From Mycobacterium europaeum (GTDB lineage Bacteria; Actinomycetota; Actinomycetes; Mycobacteriales; Mycobacteriaceae): 64,000 bases of DNA. The position numbers and the translations under genes are program-made. The notes beneath the pieces are model-generated. The model ran no database searches. It saw only the letters and a program-made list of their open reading frames with translations, and was not told the DNA's origin. How positions within the stretch are numbered: the stretch's first letter is position 1; each line of letters opens with the position of its first letter. The DNA is taken from positions 62,001 through 126,000 of the forward strand of contig NZ_LQOU01000028.1 of assembly GCF_002102155.1 (NCBI RefSeq), read 5' to 3'. This document shows positions 55,106 to 64,000 of the stretch, one piece after another.

Positions 55106-55893
55106 CCGCCGCACCCGAGTCGCTGAGCCATCCCGCCTACGGCAGGCTGCGGGCGGTGACCGACACCGCCTCGGTCCTGCTGGCCGACAACCCCGGATTG
55201 CTGACGCTCGAGGGCACCAACACCTGGGTGTTGCGCGGCAAGGGCAGCGACGAGATGGTCGTCGTCGATCCGGGGCCGGACGACGACGACCACATCGACC
55301 GGGTCGCCGCGCTGGGCCGCATCTCGCTGGTGCTGATCAGTCATCGGCACGGCGACCACACCGACGGCATCGACAAGCTGGTCGAGCGGACCGGGGCGAC
55401 GGTGCGCTCGGCGGGCAGCGGGTTCTTGCGCGGCCTCGGCGGTCACCTCGCCGACGGGGAGGTGATCGACGCGGCCGGCCTGAAGATCAAGGTGATGGCC
55501 ACCCCCGGCCACACCGCCGACTCCTTCTCATTCCTGCTCGACGACGCGGTGCTCACCGCGGACAGCGTGCTGGGCCGCGGCACCACCGTCATAGATTCCG
55601 AAGACGGCAGCCTGGCCGACTACCTCGAGTCGTTGCGCCGGCTGCGCGGCCTCGGGCACCGGACGGTGCTGCCCGGTCACGGGCCGGAGCTGGCCGACCT
55701 GGAGGCCGTCGCGTCTGGCTACCTGACGCACCGCCACGAAAGACTCGAGCAGGTCCGCGCCGCGCTGCGGGACATCGGCGACGACGCCACCGCACGCCAG
55801 GTCGTCGAACACGTCTATGTCGACGTCGACGAGAAACTCTGGGACGCGGCCGAATGGTCGGTTCAGGCGCAGCTGGACTATTTGCAGCGCTGA
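55102..55893 (+). CDS. Metallo-beta-lactamase-fold hydrolase (Rv3677c-like)
   Basis: 263 residues from a GTG start (GTGA overlap). Zinc motif SHRHGDHTDG, further ligands in TPGHTADS and the Asp in TADSVLGRGTTV, and PGHGPEL. Closest general group: LACTB2-like/glyoxalase II-type hydrolases with a C-terminal winged-helix extension. Substrate unknown; a nuclease role has been shown for LACTB2 relatives. Followed by a dyad shared with convergent crp. Confidence 0.9.
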   Translation: MTAAPESLSHPAYGRLRAVTDTASVLLADNPGLLTLEGTNTWVLRGKGSDEMVVVDPGPDDDDHIDRVAALGRISLVLISHRHGDHTDGIDKLVERTGATVRSAGSGFLRGLGGHLADGEVIDAAGLKIKVMATPGHTADSFSFLLDDAVLTADSVLGRGTTVIDSEDGSLADYLESLRRLRGLGHRTVLPGHGPELADLEAVASGYLTHRHERLEQVRAALRDIGDDATARQVVEHVYVDVDEKLWDAAEWSVQAQLDYLQR

Positions 55894-55897
55894 ACTC

Positions 55898-55962
55898 TCG
55901 CCGAAATCGACGCCATCGCGGAAAACGTCGAGAGAACGGGTCGATAACGTCGATCTCGGCGC
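55898..55962. terminator. Inverted repeat between convergent Rv3677c-like gene and crp
   Basis: TCGCCGAAATCGACG (55898-55912) faces CGTCGATCTCGGCGC (55948-55962), 13 of 15 paired. It fits a two-way terminator, starts 5 bases after one stop and ends 25 bases before the crp stop. It shares its core with 11321-11336. Confidence 0.6.
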
Positions 55963-55986
55963 AATTCGCGCGCTTACCTGACTCGC

Positions 55987-56661
55987 TTACCTCGCTCGGC
56001 GGGCCAGCCTTTCGGAGTCCGAAATCAGCACGCTCTTGCCCTCCAGGCGGATCCAGCCGCGGTGGGCGAAATCGGCCAGCGCCTTGTTCACCGTCTCCCG
56101 GGACGCGCCCACCAGCTGGGCGATCTCCTCCTGGGTCAGGTCGTGGGTGACCCGCATCGCGCCGCCCTCCTGGGTGCCGAAACGCTGGGCGAGCTGCAGC
56201 AGCTGCTTGGCCACCCGGCCGGGCACGTCGGTGAAGATGAGGTCGGCGAGGTTGTTGTTGGTGCGGCGCAGCCGTCGGGCCAGCACCCGCAGCAGCTGCT
56301 CGGCGATCTCGGGTCGATCGGCGATCCAGGCACGCAACGCGTCGCGGTCCATCGACACCGCACGCACCTCGGTGATGGTGGTCGCGCTGGAAGTCCGCGG
56401 GCCCGGGTCGAAGATCGACAACTCCCCGAACATGTCCGAGGGGCCCATGATCGTCAGCAGGTTCTCCCTGCCGTCGGGAGACCGACGGCCGATCTTCACC
56501 TTCCCCGAGACGATGATGTACAGCCGATCGCCCGGCTCGCCCTCGGCGAAGACCGTGTGTCCACGGGGAAAGTCGACGGGTTGCAGTTGCTTCGTCAGCG
56601 CGGCGACGGCGCCGGGCTCAACCCCTTGGAAGATTCCTGCCCTTGCCAGGATCTCGTCCAC
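55987..56661 (-). CDS. crp: CRP, cAMP-responsive regulator
   Basis: 224 residues, equal to Rv3676. N-terminal cyclic-nucleotide fold with the phosphate-binding cassette [18 protein letters not shown], a dimer helix and a winged helix with [22 protein letters not shown]. Global regulator that answers cAMP. The 99-base region upstream includes a dyad GGACA-TTT-TGTCC. Rv3675-like gene reads the same way further upstream. Confidence 0.95.
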   Translation of the reverse strand: MDEILARAGIFQGVEPGAVAALTKQLQPVDFPRGHTVFAEGEPGDRLYIIVSGKVKIGRRSPDGRENLLTIMGPSDMFGELSIFDPGPRTSSATTITEVRAVSMDRDALRAWIADRPEIAEQLLRVLARRLRRTNNNLADLIFTDVPGRVAKQLLQLAQRFGTQEGGAMRVTHDLTQEEIAQLVGASRETVNKALADFAHRGWIRLEGKSVLISDSERLARRAR

Positions 56662-56736
56662 ATTGCCTCTTCAGATTTCCAATGATTGCGCTACGGGCAG
56701 GTAATCCCGTGCTCTCGCGTGCTGAGTCTAGCGGTA

Positions 56737-56749
56737 GGACATTTTGTCC
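56737..56749. promoter_or_regulatory. Short dyad upstream of crp
   Basis: GGACA-TTT-TGTCC, a perfect 5-bp inverted repeat 76 bases before the crp start. It does not match the TGTGA-N6-TCACA form bound by CRP, so another regulator or a promoter element is more likely. Confidence 0.35.
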
Positions 56750-56760
56750 AACGAGCAACG

Positions 56761-57156
56761 CTACACACGATTGACGTGTCGAGTGGCCTTAAACTGCGGA
56801 TTGATCGGCGAATGCGCGTGTATTCGCGTCGGCAATGTCAGCTCGGCATGGTCGATGAAGCTGGCGGCAAACGACGGCGCCGCGTGCCGCGGCCGGGCCG
56901 TGATGCCGGCCAGCGCGGCCTCCGACAGTTCCCACGCCTCGCGCCGGTGCAGGTATTCGACCGCCTCGGGCATGCCCTCCCGGGCCAGGGTCCGCATGTC
57001 GACGAGCTCGACGCGCTCGAAGAGCTCGGTCACCGCCAGCACCGCGACGTCGTCGCGGGACAGGCCCCGTTCGAGCCGTCCCAAGCCGAGCGCCGCCAGC
57101 ATCAGCAGCCCCGGAACGACGGCCACCAGCAACCATGACACAAGGAGAGTAAACAT
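56761..57156 (-). CDS. Small membrane-anchored protein (Rv3675-like)
   Basis: 131 residues from the ATG at 57156, which has GGAGG 4 bases before it; a start at 57165 is possible. One N-terminal helix (FTLLVSWLLVAVVPGLLMLAALGLG) and a cytosolic part with DDVAVLAVTELFERVELVDMRTLAREG. A conserved mycobacterial protein without known role, upstream of crp on the same strand and divergent from nth. Confidence 0.8.
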   Translation of the reverse strand: MFTLLVSWLLVAVVPGLLMLAALGLGRLERGLSRDDVAVLAVTELFERVELVDMRTLAREGMPEAVEYLHRREAWELSEAALAGITARPRHAAPSFAASFIDHAELTLPTRIHAHSPINPQFKATRHVNRV

Positions 57157-57212
57157 GGCCTCCAATCAACACGAGGTCTCGGCGAGATCACGAAATCAGT
57201 ACTCTGTCGTAG

Positions 57213-58010
57213 GTGACAGCGGCTGAGTCGTCCGGGCGCACGAAGTCCACGTCGACACCTCCGGGCGGCGACGCTGCGCGGCGCTGGGCCGAGGAGACCC
57301 GGGTCGGCTTGGTGCGGCGCGCCCGCCGGATGAATCGGGCGCTGGCACAGGCCTTTCCGGACGCGCACTGCGAACTCGACTTCACCACGCCGCTCGAGCT
57401 GACGGTCGCCACCATTCTGTCCGCGCAGAGCACCGACAAACGGGTGAACCTGACGACGCCGGCGTTGTTCAAGCGGTACCCCTCGGCGCTGGACTACGCG
57501 CAAGCCGACCGCGACGAACTGGAGACCTTGATCCGTCCGACCGGGTTCTTCCGGAACAAGGCGACCTCGCTGATCGGCCTGGGGCAGGCGCTGGTCGAAC
57601 GGTTCGACGGCGAGGTGCCCTCCACCATGGAGGAATTGGTGACACTGCCCGGGGTGGGCCGCAAGACCGCCAACGTGATCCTGGGCAACGCCTTTGGCGT
57701 CCCCGGCATCACGGTCGACACCCACTTCGCGCGGCTGATGCATCGGTGGCGCTGGACCGCCGACAAGGACCCGGTCAGGATCGAGCGCGCGGCCGGCGAG
57801 CTGATCGAACGCAGCGAGTGGACCATGCTGAGCCACCGCGTGATCTTCCACGGCCGCCGGGTGTGCCACGCGCGCAAGCCGGCGTGCGGGGTGTGCCTGG
57901 TGGCCAAGGACTGCCCGTCCTTCGGCCTCGGGCCCACCGAGCCCCTGCTGGCCGCGCCGCTGGTCCGGGGCCCGGAAACCGAGCACCTGCTCGCCCTGGC
58001 CGGCCTGTAG
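57213..58010 (+). CDS. nth: Endonuclease III (DNA glycosylase/AP lyase)
   Basis: 265 residues from a GTG start. Removes oxidised pyrimidines. Helix-hairpin-helix [14 protein letters not shown] with the catalytic Lys in GRKTA, catalytic Asp in VDTHFARL, and the 4Fe-4S loop C-x6-C-x2-C-x5-C ([17 protein letters not shown]). The N-terminal 25 residues are a polar extension beyond the E. coli enzyme. First gene of the nth-Rv3673c-Rv3672c-marP series. Confidence 0.95.
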   Translation: MTAAESSGRTKSTSTPPGGDAARRWAEETRVGLVRRARRMNRALAQAFPDAHCELDFTTPLELTVATILSAQSTDKRVNLTTPALFKRYPSALDYAQADRDELETLIRPTGFFRNKATSLIGLGQALVERFDGEVPSTMEELVTLPGVGRKTANVILGNAFGVPGITVDTHFARLMHRWRWTADKDPVRIERAAGELIERSEWTMLSHRVIFHGRRVCHARKPACGVCLVAKDCPSFGLGPTEPLLAAPLVRGPETEHLLALAGL

Positions 58011-58019
58011 GGCACGGCC

Positions 58020-58667
58020 TTGACGCGCACGACGCGCTGGACGATCGCGATCCTTACGGTGGTGGCGGCGCTGACCGCGGCCCTGGTGGCCCAGCTGCAC
58101 GACGAGTCCGCGACGCCGTCGAAACCCGGCACAGCCGCGGACACCGGTGACCGCGAACATCGCGACGCCGACACGGCGGCGGCGCTGGCGGGCCCGCGGC
58201 AGCGGGCCGACCTCCCGCCGTGCCCCGCCGCCGGCGCCGCCCCCGGCCCCCGGGCGCTGCGCGGTGTCACCGCCGAATGCGCCGCGGACGGTTCGGTCGT
58301 CGACGTCGCCCGCGCGCTCGCCGGGCGCCGGGTGGTCCTCAACCTGTGGGCGTACTGGTGCGCGCCGTGCGCGGCCGAACTGCCCGCGATGGCCGAGTAT
58401 CAACGGCGCGCCGGACCGGACGTGACGGTGGTGACCGTGCACCAAGACGAGAACGAGACGGCGGCCTTGCTGCGCCTGGCCGAGCTGGGCGTTCGCCTGC
58501 CGACGCTGCAGGACGGTCGCCGTCGGATCGCGGCGGCGCTGGGGGTGGTAAACGTGATGCCTGCGACGGTGGTGCTGCGGCCGGACGGTAGCGTTGCCCA
58601 GATGCTGCCGCGGGCTTTCGGCAGTGCCGACGAGATCGCCGCAGCGGTCGGAAACGACAAGGGATAA
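58020..58667 (+). CDS. Membrane-anchored thioredoxin-like protein (Rv3673c-like)
   Basis: 215 residues from the TTG at 58020. An N-terminal membrane helix (about 6-24), a spacer with two Cys (LPPCPAAG, TAECAADG), then a TlpA-type thioredoxin domain with the active site WAYWCAPC and the cis-Pro in NVMPATVVL. It should work outside the membrane in disulphide exchange or cytochrome maturation. It stands 9 bases after nth and 8 bases before the Nudix gene. Confidence 0.9.
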   Translation: MTRTTRWTIAILTVVAALTAALVAQLHDESATPSKPGTAADTGDREHRDADTAAALAGPRQRADLPPCPAAGAAPGPRALRGVTAECAADGSVVDVARALAGRRVVLNLWAYWCAPCAAELPAMAEYQRRAGPDVTVVTVHQDENETAALLRLAELGVRLPTLQDGRRRIAAALGVVNVMPATVVLRPDGSVAQMLPRAFGSADEIAAAVGNDKG

Positions 58668-58675
58668 GCCGTACA

Positions 58676-59512
58676 TTGGACCGACTGGAGCGCCCGGTGA
58701 CTGTTGGGGGCATGCCCCCGCCCGGGGAAGGCGGCACGCCGGCCGACGCGCGCGGGACGGTTCCGCTGACGCCGGACTCCTCGCCCGCGTGGCTGCGCCC
58801 CCTGGTCGACAACGTCGAGCGGATGCCCGACGCGTATCGGCGCCGGCTACCGGCCGACGTGCTGGCGATGATCACCGGCAAGACCGTGTCGGCGTTGAGC
58901 GGCAGCGGTCGCGAGGCCGCCGTCCTGGTGCTGTTCTCGGGTCCGGAGTCCGCGCCGGCCGACGGCGGCGTCCCCGACGACGCCGACCTGCTGGTCACCG
59001 TGCGGGCCTCGACGCTGCGCCACCATGCCGGGCAGGCGGCGTTTCCCGGCGGTGCCTCCGATCCCGTCGATGACGGTCCGGTGGCCACCGCCCTGCGCGA
59101 AGCCCGGGAGGAGACCGGGATCGACGTGTCCCGGCTGCGTCCCCTGGTCACCATGGAACGCACGTTCATCGCGCCGTCGCGGTTCCACGTCGTCCCGGTG
59201 CTGGCCTACTCGCCCGACCCCGGGCCGGTGAACGTCGTCAACGAGGCCGAAACCGCGATCGTGGCGCGGGTTCCGGTGCGCGCGTTCATCAATCCGGCCA
59301 ACCGGCTGATGGTGTACCGGGGTGAGGCCGGCCGCCGGTGGGCCGGACCGGCGTTTCTGCTGAACGAGATGCTGGTCTGGGGATTCACCGGCCAGGTGAT
59401 CTCCGCGATGCTCGACGTCGCCGGATGGGCCCGGCCGTGGGACACCACCGACTTCCGCGAGTTGGACGCGGCGATGGCGCTCGTGGGCGAGCAGGGCGGA
59501 CCTCCGCGGTGA
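58676..59512 (+). CDS. Nudix hydrolase, CoA-pyrophosphatase type (Rv3672c-like)
   Basis: 278 residues from the TTG at 58676. Nudix box GGASDPVDDGPVATALREAREETGI, with Asp in place of the first Glu, as is common in the NUDT7/8 CoA pyrophosphatase branch; the HHAGQAAFPGGASDP stretch is that branch's mark. Residues about 10-28 are coded by a GC palindrome element (58706-58719), so a later start is possible. Its stop overlaps a GTG in frame with marP. Confidence 0.88.
   Translation: MDRLERPVTVGGMPPPGEGGTPADARGTVPLTPDSSPAWLRPLVDNVERMPDAYRRRLPADVLAMITGKTVSALSGSGREAAVLVLFSGPESAPADGGVPDDADLLVTVRASTLRHHAGQAAFPGGASDPVDDGPVATALREAREETGIDVSRLRPLVTMERTFIAPSRFHVVPVLAYSPDPGPVNVVNEAETAIVARVPVRAFINPANRLMVYRGEAGRRWAGPAFLLNEMLVWGFTGQVISAMLDVAGWARPWDTTDFRELDAAMALVGEQGGPPR
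58706..58719. repeat. 14-bp perfect palindrome in the Nudix gene 5' end
   Basis: GGGGGCATGCCCCC reads the same on both strands and lies in the first 15 codons of the Nudix gene. It is a close relative of the dyads in egtB (7143-7156) and the phosphoesterase gene (48941-48954). Confidence 0.75.
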
Positions 59513-59523
59513 ACATGAACTCG

Positions 59524-60717
59524 ATGACCCCGTCGCAATGGCTTGACGTGGCCGTGCTCTCGGTCGCCTTCATCGCGGCCGTCTCGGGCTGGCGATCCGG
59601 CGCGCTGGGCTCGTTGCTGTCGTTCGTCGGCGTCCTGCTGGGCGCGATCGCCGGTGTGCTGCTGGCCCCCCACCTCGTCAGCCACATCGCCGCGCCCCGG
59701 GCCAAGCTGTTCGCCGCCCTGTTCCTGATCCTGGCGCTGGTCGTCATCGGCGAGGTCGCGGGGGTGGTGCTGGGACGCGCGGTCCGCGGCGCGATCCGCA
59801 GCCGCCTGATCCGGACGGTGGACTCGTTCATCGGGGTGGGCGTTCAGGTGGTGGTGGTGTTGACCGCGGCCTGGTTGCTCGCGACGCCGCTGACCCAGTC
59901 CAAGGATCAGCCGGAGCTGGCCGCCGCGGTCCGCGGCTCGCGGGTGCTGGCCCAGGTCAACGAGGTCGCCCCGCCGTGGCTGAAGACGGTGCCCAAGCGG
60001 CTGTCGGCCCTGCTGAACACCTCGGGCCTGCCCGCGGTGCTCGAGCCGTTCAGCCGTACGCCGGTGATTCCGGTCGCCTCGCCCGACCCGGCGCTGGCCA
60101 ACAACCCGGTGGTGCAGGCCACCGCGCCCAGCGTCGTCAAGGTGCGCAGCCTGGCGCCGAGCTGCCAGAAAGTGTTGGAGGGCAGCGGATTCGTGATCGC
60201 CCCGGACCGGGTGATGACGAACGCGCACGTGGTGGCCGGCTCCAACAGCGTGCAGATCTACGCCAGCGGAACCCCGCTGGACGCCACCGTCGTGTCCTAC
60301 GACCCGTCGGTCGACATCGCCATCCTCGCGGTGCCCAACCTGCCGCCACCGCCGTTGGTGTTCGCGCAGAACGAGGCGAAGACCGGTACCAGCGTCGTGG
60401 TGCTGGGCTATCCGGGCGGCGGCAACTTCACCGCGACGCCGGCCCGCATCCGCGAGGTGATCAAGCTCAGCGGCCCCGACATCTACCGCGATCCCGCACC
60501 GGTGACCCGTGACGTCTACACCATCAGAGCCAATGTGGAGCAAGGGAATTCGGGTGGACCGCTGATCGACCTGAACGGTCAGGTGCTCGGCGTGGTGTTC
60601 GGTGCGGCCGTCGACGACCCCGACACCGGTTTCGTGTTGACGGCCGACGAGGTGGCCGGCCAGCTCGCCAAGATCGGCGACACCCGGCAGGTGAACACCG
60701 GGTCGTGCGTCAGCTGA
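59524..60717 (+). CDS. marP: MarP, membrane serine protease for acid resistance
   Basis: 397 residues from the ATG at 59524, the same length and MTPSQWLD start as Rv3671c; ATG 59515 and GTG 59509 are in-frame options. Four N-terminal membrane helices (about 5-130) are followed by a chymotrypsin-like periplasmic protease with His in VMTNAHVVAG, Asp in SYDPSVDIAIL and Ser in EQGNSGGPLID, and two Cys that form the known disulphide. In M. tuberculosis it cleaves the peptidoglycan hydrolase RipA and keeps internal pH. Its tail overlaps convergent ephE by 8 bases. Confidence 0.96.
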   Translation: MTPSQWLDVAVLSVAFIAAVSGWRSGALGSLLSFVGVLLGAIAGVLLAPHLVSHIAAPRAKLFAALFLILALVVIGEVAGVVLGRAVRGAIRSRLIRTVDSFIGVGVQVVVVLTAAWLLATPLTQSKDQPELAAAVRGSRVLAQVNEVAPPWLKTVPKRLSALLNTSGLPAVLEPFSRTPVIPVASPDPALANNPVVQATAPSVVKVRSLAPSCQKVLEGSGFVIAPDRVMTNAHVVAGSNSVQIYASGTPLDATVVSYDPSVDIAILAVPNLPPPPLVFAQNEAKTGTSVVVLGYPGGGNFTATPARIREVIKLSGPDIYRDPAPVTRDVYTIRANVEQGNSGGPLIDLNGQVLGVVFGAAVDDPDTGFVLTADEVAGQLAKIGDTRQVNTGSCVS

Positions 60718-61663
60718 CCACCTGGTCGAGGAATCTCATCAAGTGTCTGTTGACATCCTCGGGCGCCTCTTCGTGGCTGAAATGCCCTGCGCCCGCGATG
60801 GATACGTACCGCCCCTGCGGGGCGTAGCGCTGCGTCCGGTCGACCGCGTCGGCCAGCACGTAGGGATCGGCGTCGCCGCGCAGGTGTAGCAGCGGCACGC
60901 TGAGCCGCTGGCACATCGACTTCATGAAGCGGCGGCCTTCGTCGCGCAGCTGACTGCGCACCGCCCAGCGCTGGTATTCCAGCGCGCAGTGCGCCGCCGA
61001 GGGGATCTGGATGGCGATCCGCAGGTGACGAATGGATTCGGAAAAATCTTCGGAAGCAAGCCATTTGGCGCTGCTGCGACGCCGGACGAGGCGCTCGATC
61101 TCGGCCCCGTCGTCGCGGGTCAGCAGGCGCTCCGGCCAGATGGGCAGCTGGTAGCGCAGCAACGTCGGCAGCAGCGCGTAACCCTGGTCGCGCCGGGTCA
61201 GCGTGGACCGGCGCAGCGCCGCCGGGTGCGGTGAGCTGATCAGCGCGATGGCCGAGACCAGCCGCGCGTGCAGCAGCGCGGTCGCCCAGCAGGTCAGCCC
61301 GCCGTCGGCGTGACCGACCAGGGTCGCCGACGAGTGCCCCAGCGCGCGGATGAGGCCGGCGGTGTCGCCGGCGAGTGTCCAGCCGTCGTAGCCGCGGGGC
61401 GGCTTATCGCTGCCGCCATACCCGCGCAGGTCGACCGCGACCACCCGCGCCCCGGTCAGCCCACGCAGCTGATGACGCCACGACCACCAGAACGAACCGA
61501 AACCATGCAGCAACATCACCAGCGGGCGGGCCGTGGGCGGTGCGGCCGTGTCGGCGGCGGCGGGCAGGGCCTCGACGACGTGGAACCGGATGCCGTTGGC
61601 GTGCACGTCCAGGTGACGCCACGGCCCGTCGATGCGGGTGACCGACGGATCCGGCGGCGCCAT
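60710..61663 (-). CDS. ephE: Alpha/beta hydrolase, epoxide-hydrolase type
   Basis: 317 residues. Oxyanion motif LLHGFGSFWWSW, nucleophile Asp in VGHADGGLTCW, the charge-relay Asp in LRGDADPYV and His in GAGHFSHEEAPEDV. The D nucleophile fits epoxide hydrolases and dehalogenases; position equals Rv3670 (ephE). The Tyr pair of well-studied epoxide hydrolases is not clear, so the reaction is less sure than the fold. It begins 1 base after the preceding holin-like gene's stop. Confidence 0.87.
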   Translation of the reverse strand: MAPPDPSVTRIDGPWRHLDVHANGIRFHVVEALPAAADTAAPPTARPLVMLLHGFGSFWWSWRHQLRGLTGARVVAVDLRGYGGSDKPPRGYDGWTLAGDTAGLIRALGHSSATLVGHADGGLTCWATALLHARLVSAIALISSPHPAALRRSTLTRRDQGYALLPTLLRYQLPIWPERLLTRDDGAEIERLVRRRSSAKWLASEDFSESIRHLRIAIQIPSAAHCALEYQRWAVRSQLRDEGRRFMKSMCQRLSVPLLHLRGDADPYVLADAVDRTQRYAPQGRYVSIAGAGHFSHEEAPEDVNRHLMRFLDQVVS

Positions 61664-62191
61664 CTACCAACCCGAGGGATCGGTTTCGGGCTTCTCGTGC
61701 TTGCCGTGCCCGGCGAGCTGCTTGGCCGCTCCCTGTGGTTTGTCGTGACCCGGGGTGAGGGCGGTGCGCGTCTCCTTGACCGATTCGATGGTCTCTCGCG
61801 GTCCCCGGATCCGGCGCACCTTGAGGAAGCCCAGCAGGGCCAGCAGGGCCCCGACCACCACCTGGATCCCGAACACGATCAGGAACGCCACCCACCGCCA
61901 CAGCCAGGTGTCGAGCAGTTCGGCGACGAAGAAGAAGAAAAAGAAGGTGGAGTAGAACAGCACCACCAGCGCGGCGATGAAGAACACGCTGCCGGTCAGG
62001 CCCTTCTTGACGTCCCGGGTGATCTCCGCCCGGGCCAGTTCCACCTCGGCGCGCACCAGCGTGGAGACCTGCGTGGTCGCGTCCTTGATCAGGTCGCCGA
62101 TCGACGGCTCGGCGGGCCGGGCGTGCGGGTCGGTCAGGGGGATCGTGGTCAGGGTGCTGGGCACACCGTTCTTGCCATCGCCTTTGCTCAC
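61664..62191 (-). CDS. Phage-holin-family-like membrane protein (Rv3669-like)
   Basis: 175 residues. A polar head with SIGDLIKDATTQVSTLVRAEVELARAEI, the mark of the DUF1469/Phage_holin_3_6 family, and two long helices (about 68-90 with a FFFFFFV run, and 98-120), then a Lys/Gly-rich tail. Despite the name, these are core actinobacterial envelope proteins with no phage context. Stop is adjacent to the ephE start, so the two are coupled. Confidence 0.88.
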   Translation of the reverse strand: MSKGDGKNGVPSTLTTIPLTDPHARPAEPSIGDLIKDATTQVSTLVRAEVELARAEITRDVKKGLTGSVFFIAALVVLFYSTFFFFFFVAELLDTWLWRWVAFLIVFGIQVVVGALLALLGFLKVRRIRGPRETIESVKETRTALTPGHDKPQGAAKQLAGHGKHEKPETDPSGW

Positions 62192-62426
62192 AGACGGTCC
62201 CCTCTTTCGTCATCGGCCGGGCTCTGTCGTCGCGGTTCATGTTGCCATGCGGCGCTTTGCCAGACGAGGCCAGCCGAGGGCGGCGACCGGACCGACCTCG
62301 ATCGGGGCGACGATCTGGGCCCGCGCGACCGGTTCCGGCAACCGCGCGCAGCACGGCGTGCGAGACGTCCGGCCGACTAGACTGGCAAAGCCGGTCCGGG
62401 TCCGGCCTGTCGATGGGAGTGGTGCT

Positions 62427-63125
62427 GTGCAGACGGCGCACCGGTGCTTCGTGGCGGCAATGGCGGCGATGTTCGTGGTTCTGGTGGGCTGCCCCCCACG
62501 CGCTGCGGCCGCCGACGTCAAGATCCCGATGGGCGGCGGCGCGGGGATCGTCATCAACGGCGACACGATGTGCACCCTGACGACCATCGGGGGCGATACC
62601 GCCGGTGATCTGATCGGTTTCACCTCCGCGCACTGCGGCGGTCCCGGCGCCAAGGTCGCCGCCGAGGGCGCCGAAAACGCCGGGATCCTGGGCACCATGG
62701 TGGCCGGCAACGACAACCTCGACTACGCGGTCATCAAATTCGATCCGGCCAAGGTGACCCCGACCGCCAACTACAACGGCTTCGTGATCAACGGCCTCGG
62801 CCCGGATCCGGCCTTCGGCGAGATCGCCTGCAAGCAGGGGCGCACCACCGGAAACTCGTGCGGCGTCACCTGGGGTCCGGGCCAGGACCCGGGCACCATC
62901 GTCATGCAGGTCTGCGGCCAGCCGGGTGACTCGGGGGCGCCGGTGACCGTCAACAGCATGCTGGTCGGCATGATCCACGGGGCGTTCAGCGACAACCTGC
63001 CGACCTGCGTCATCAAGTACATCCCGCTGCACACCCCGGCCGTGGTGCAGTCGTTCAACGCGATCCTGGCCGACATCAACACCAAGCATCGGCCCGGCGC
63101 GGGGTTCACGCCGCTACCGGCCTGA
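62427..63125 (+). CDS. Secreted trypsin-like serine protease (Rv3668c-like)
   Basis: 232 residues from the GTG at 62427, with GGGAG before it; equal length to Rv3668c. A signal peptide with a Cys (FVAAMAAMFVVLVGCPPRAAA) ends near residue 28. The catalytic parts are GFTSAHCGG (His), DNLDYAVIKF (Asp) and QPGDSGAPV (Ser), of the S1/alpha-lytic kind, with Cys pairs. It would be secreted or membrane-held. The region between it and the divergent holin-like gene is 235 bases. Confidence 0.9.
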   Translation: MQTAHRCFVAAMAAMFVVLVGCPPRAAAADVKIPMGGGAGIVINGDTMCTLTTIGGDTAGDLIGFTSAHCGGPGAKVAAEGAENAGILGTMVAGNDNLDYAVIKFDPAKVTPTANYNGFVINGLGPDPAFGEIACKQGRTTGNSCGVTWGPGQDPGTIVMQVCGQPGDSGAPVTVNSMLVGMIHGAFSDNLPTCVIKYIPLHTPAVVQSFNAILADINTKHRPGAGFTPLPA

Positions 63126-63130
63126 GGCGG

Positions 63131-64000
<870 letters not shown>

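Noticed and set aside
61664..62191. Holin-like gene as a prophage remnant
   Set aside because: The family is a core actinobacterial membrane protein, and no other phage gene is near.

Overview
The window is about 64 kb of very GC-rich actinobacterial DNA. Gene content and order match the Rv3707c-Rv3667 stretch of Mycobacterium tuberculosis, read in reverse, with two large additions. The extra genes (selenocysteine machinery with a selenoprotein formate dehydrogenase, a stressosome, an orphan EspB-like protein, a catalase) point to a slow-growing non-tuberculous mycobacterium, probably near the M. avium complex. That assignment and the Rv names used below come from memory of the families and of H37Rv gene order, not from a search.

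Layout. (1) 1-5.7 kb: end of a DUF4185 gene, an EspB-like secreted protein far from any ESX locus, two small His/Pro/Gly-rich membrane proteins, a clade-3-type catalase and a PknH-sensor-like exported protein. (2) 5.8-13.5 kb: the ergothioneine operon egtABCDE with overlapping start/stop codons, then convergent methyltransferase and GCS2 ligase genes. (3) 13.6-24.3 kb: glpK, a repeat-bearing PadR regulator, a small membrane protein, an RDD/SpoIIM pair, the MoxR2-DUF58-DUF4350-DUF4129 operon and a GatB/YqeY protein. (4) 24.3-33.9 kb: selB-selA-tRNA-Sec diverging from selD-fdhA-fdhB-nrfD. fdhA contains an in-frame TGA at 29047-29049, followed by a SECIS hairpin. (5) 34.0-46.6 kb: accessory stress island with an F420-type oxidoreductase, a fused and frameshifted pseudogene, a PfpI/DJ-1 protein, a HemK2 methyltransferase/CDGSH/diiron-oxygenase trio, a complete RsbR-S-T-X plus RsbU-like stressosome module, rsfB, DUF6328, HAD, UsfY and DUF4193 genes, closed by tRNA-Pro. 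(6) 46.8-64 kb: conserved mycobacterial core running from the Rv3684 lyase through ponA2, whiB4, the paired ArsA-like ATPases, crp, nth, marP, ephE and a serine protease to a truncated acs.

How it fits together. Several genes of regions 3-5 have a GGTTT-N15/16-GGGTA motif, the mycobacterial SigF promoter consensus, usually 5-11 bases before the start codon, which implies leaderless transcripts. They include fdhA, the F420 oxidoreductase, the diiron enzyme, the UsfY-region membrane genes and the 16.15 kb membrane gene. The stressosome and RsfB (an anti-anti-SigF factor) lie in the middle of this set. The working model is a locus that holds both the sensor-to-SigF signalling route and several of its outputs, including a selenium-dependent formate dehydrogenase. 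This is inference from sequence and can be tested by transcription-start mapping.
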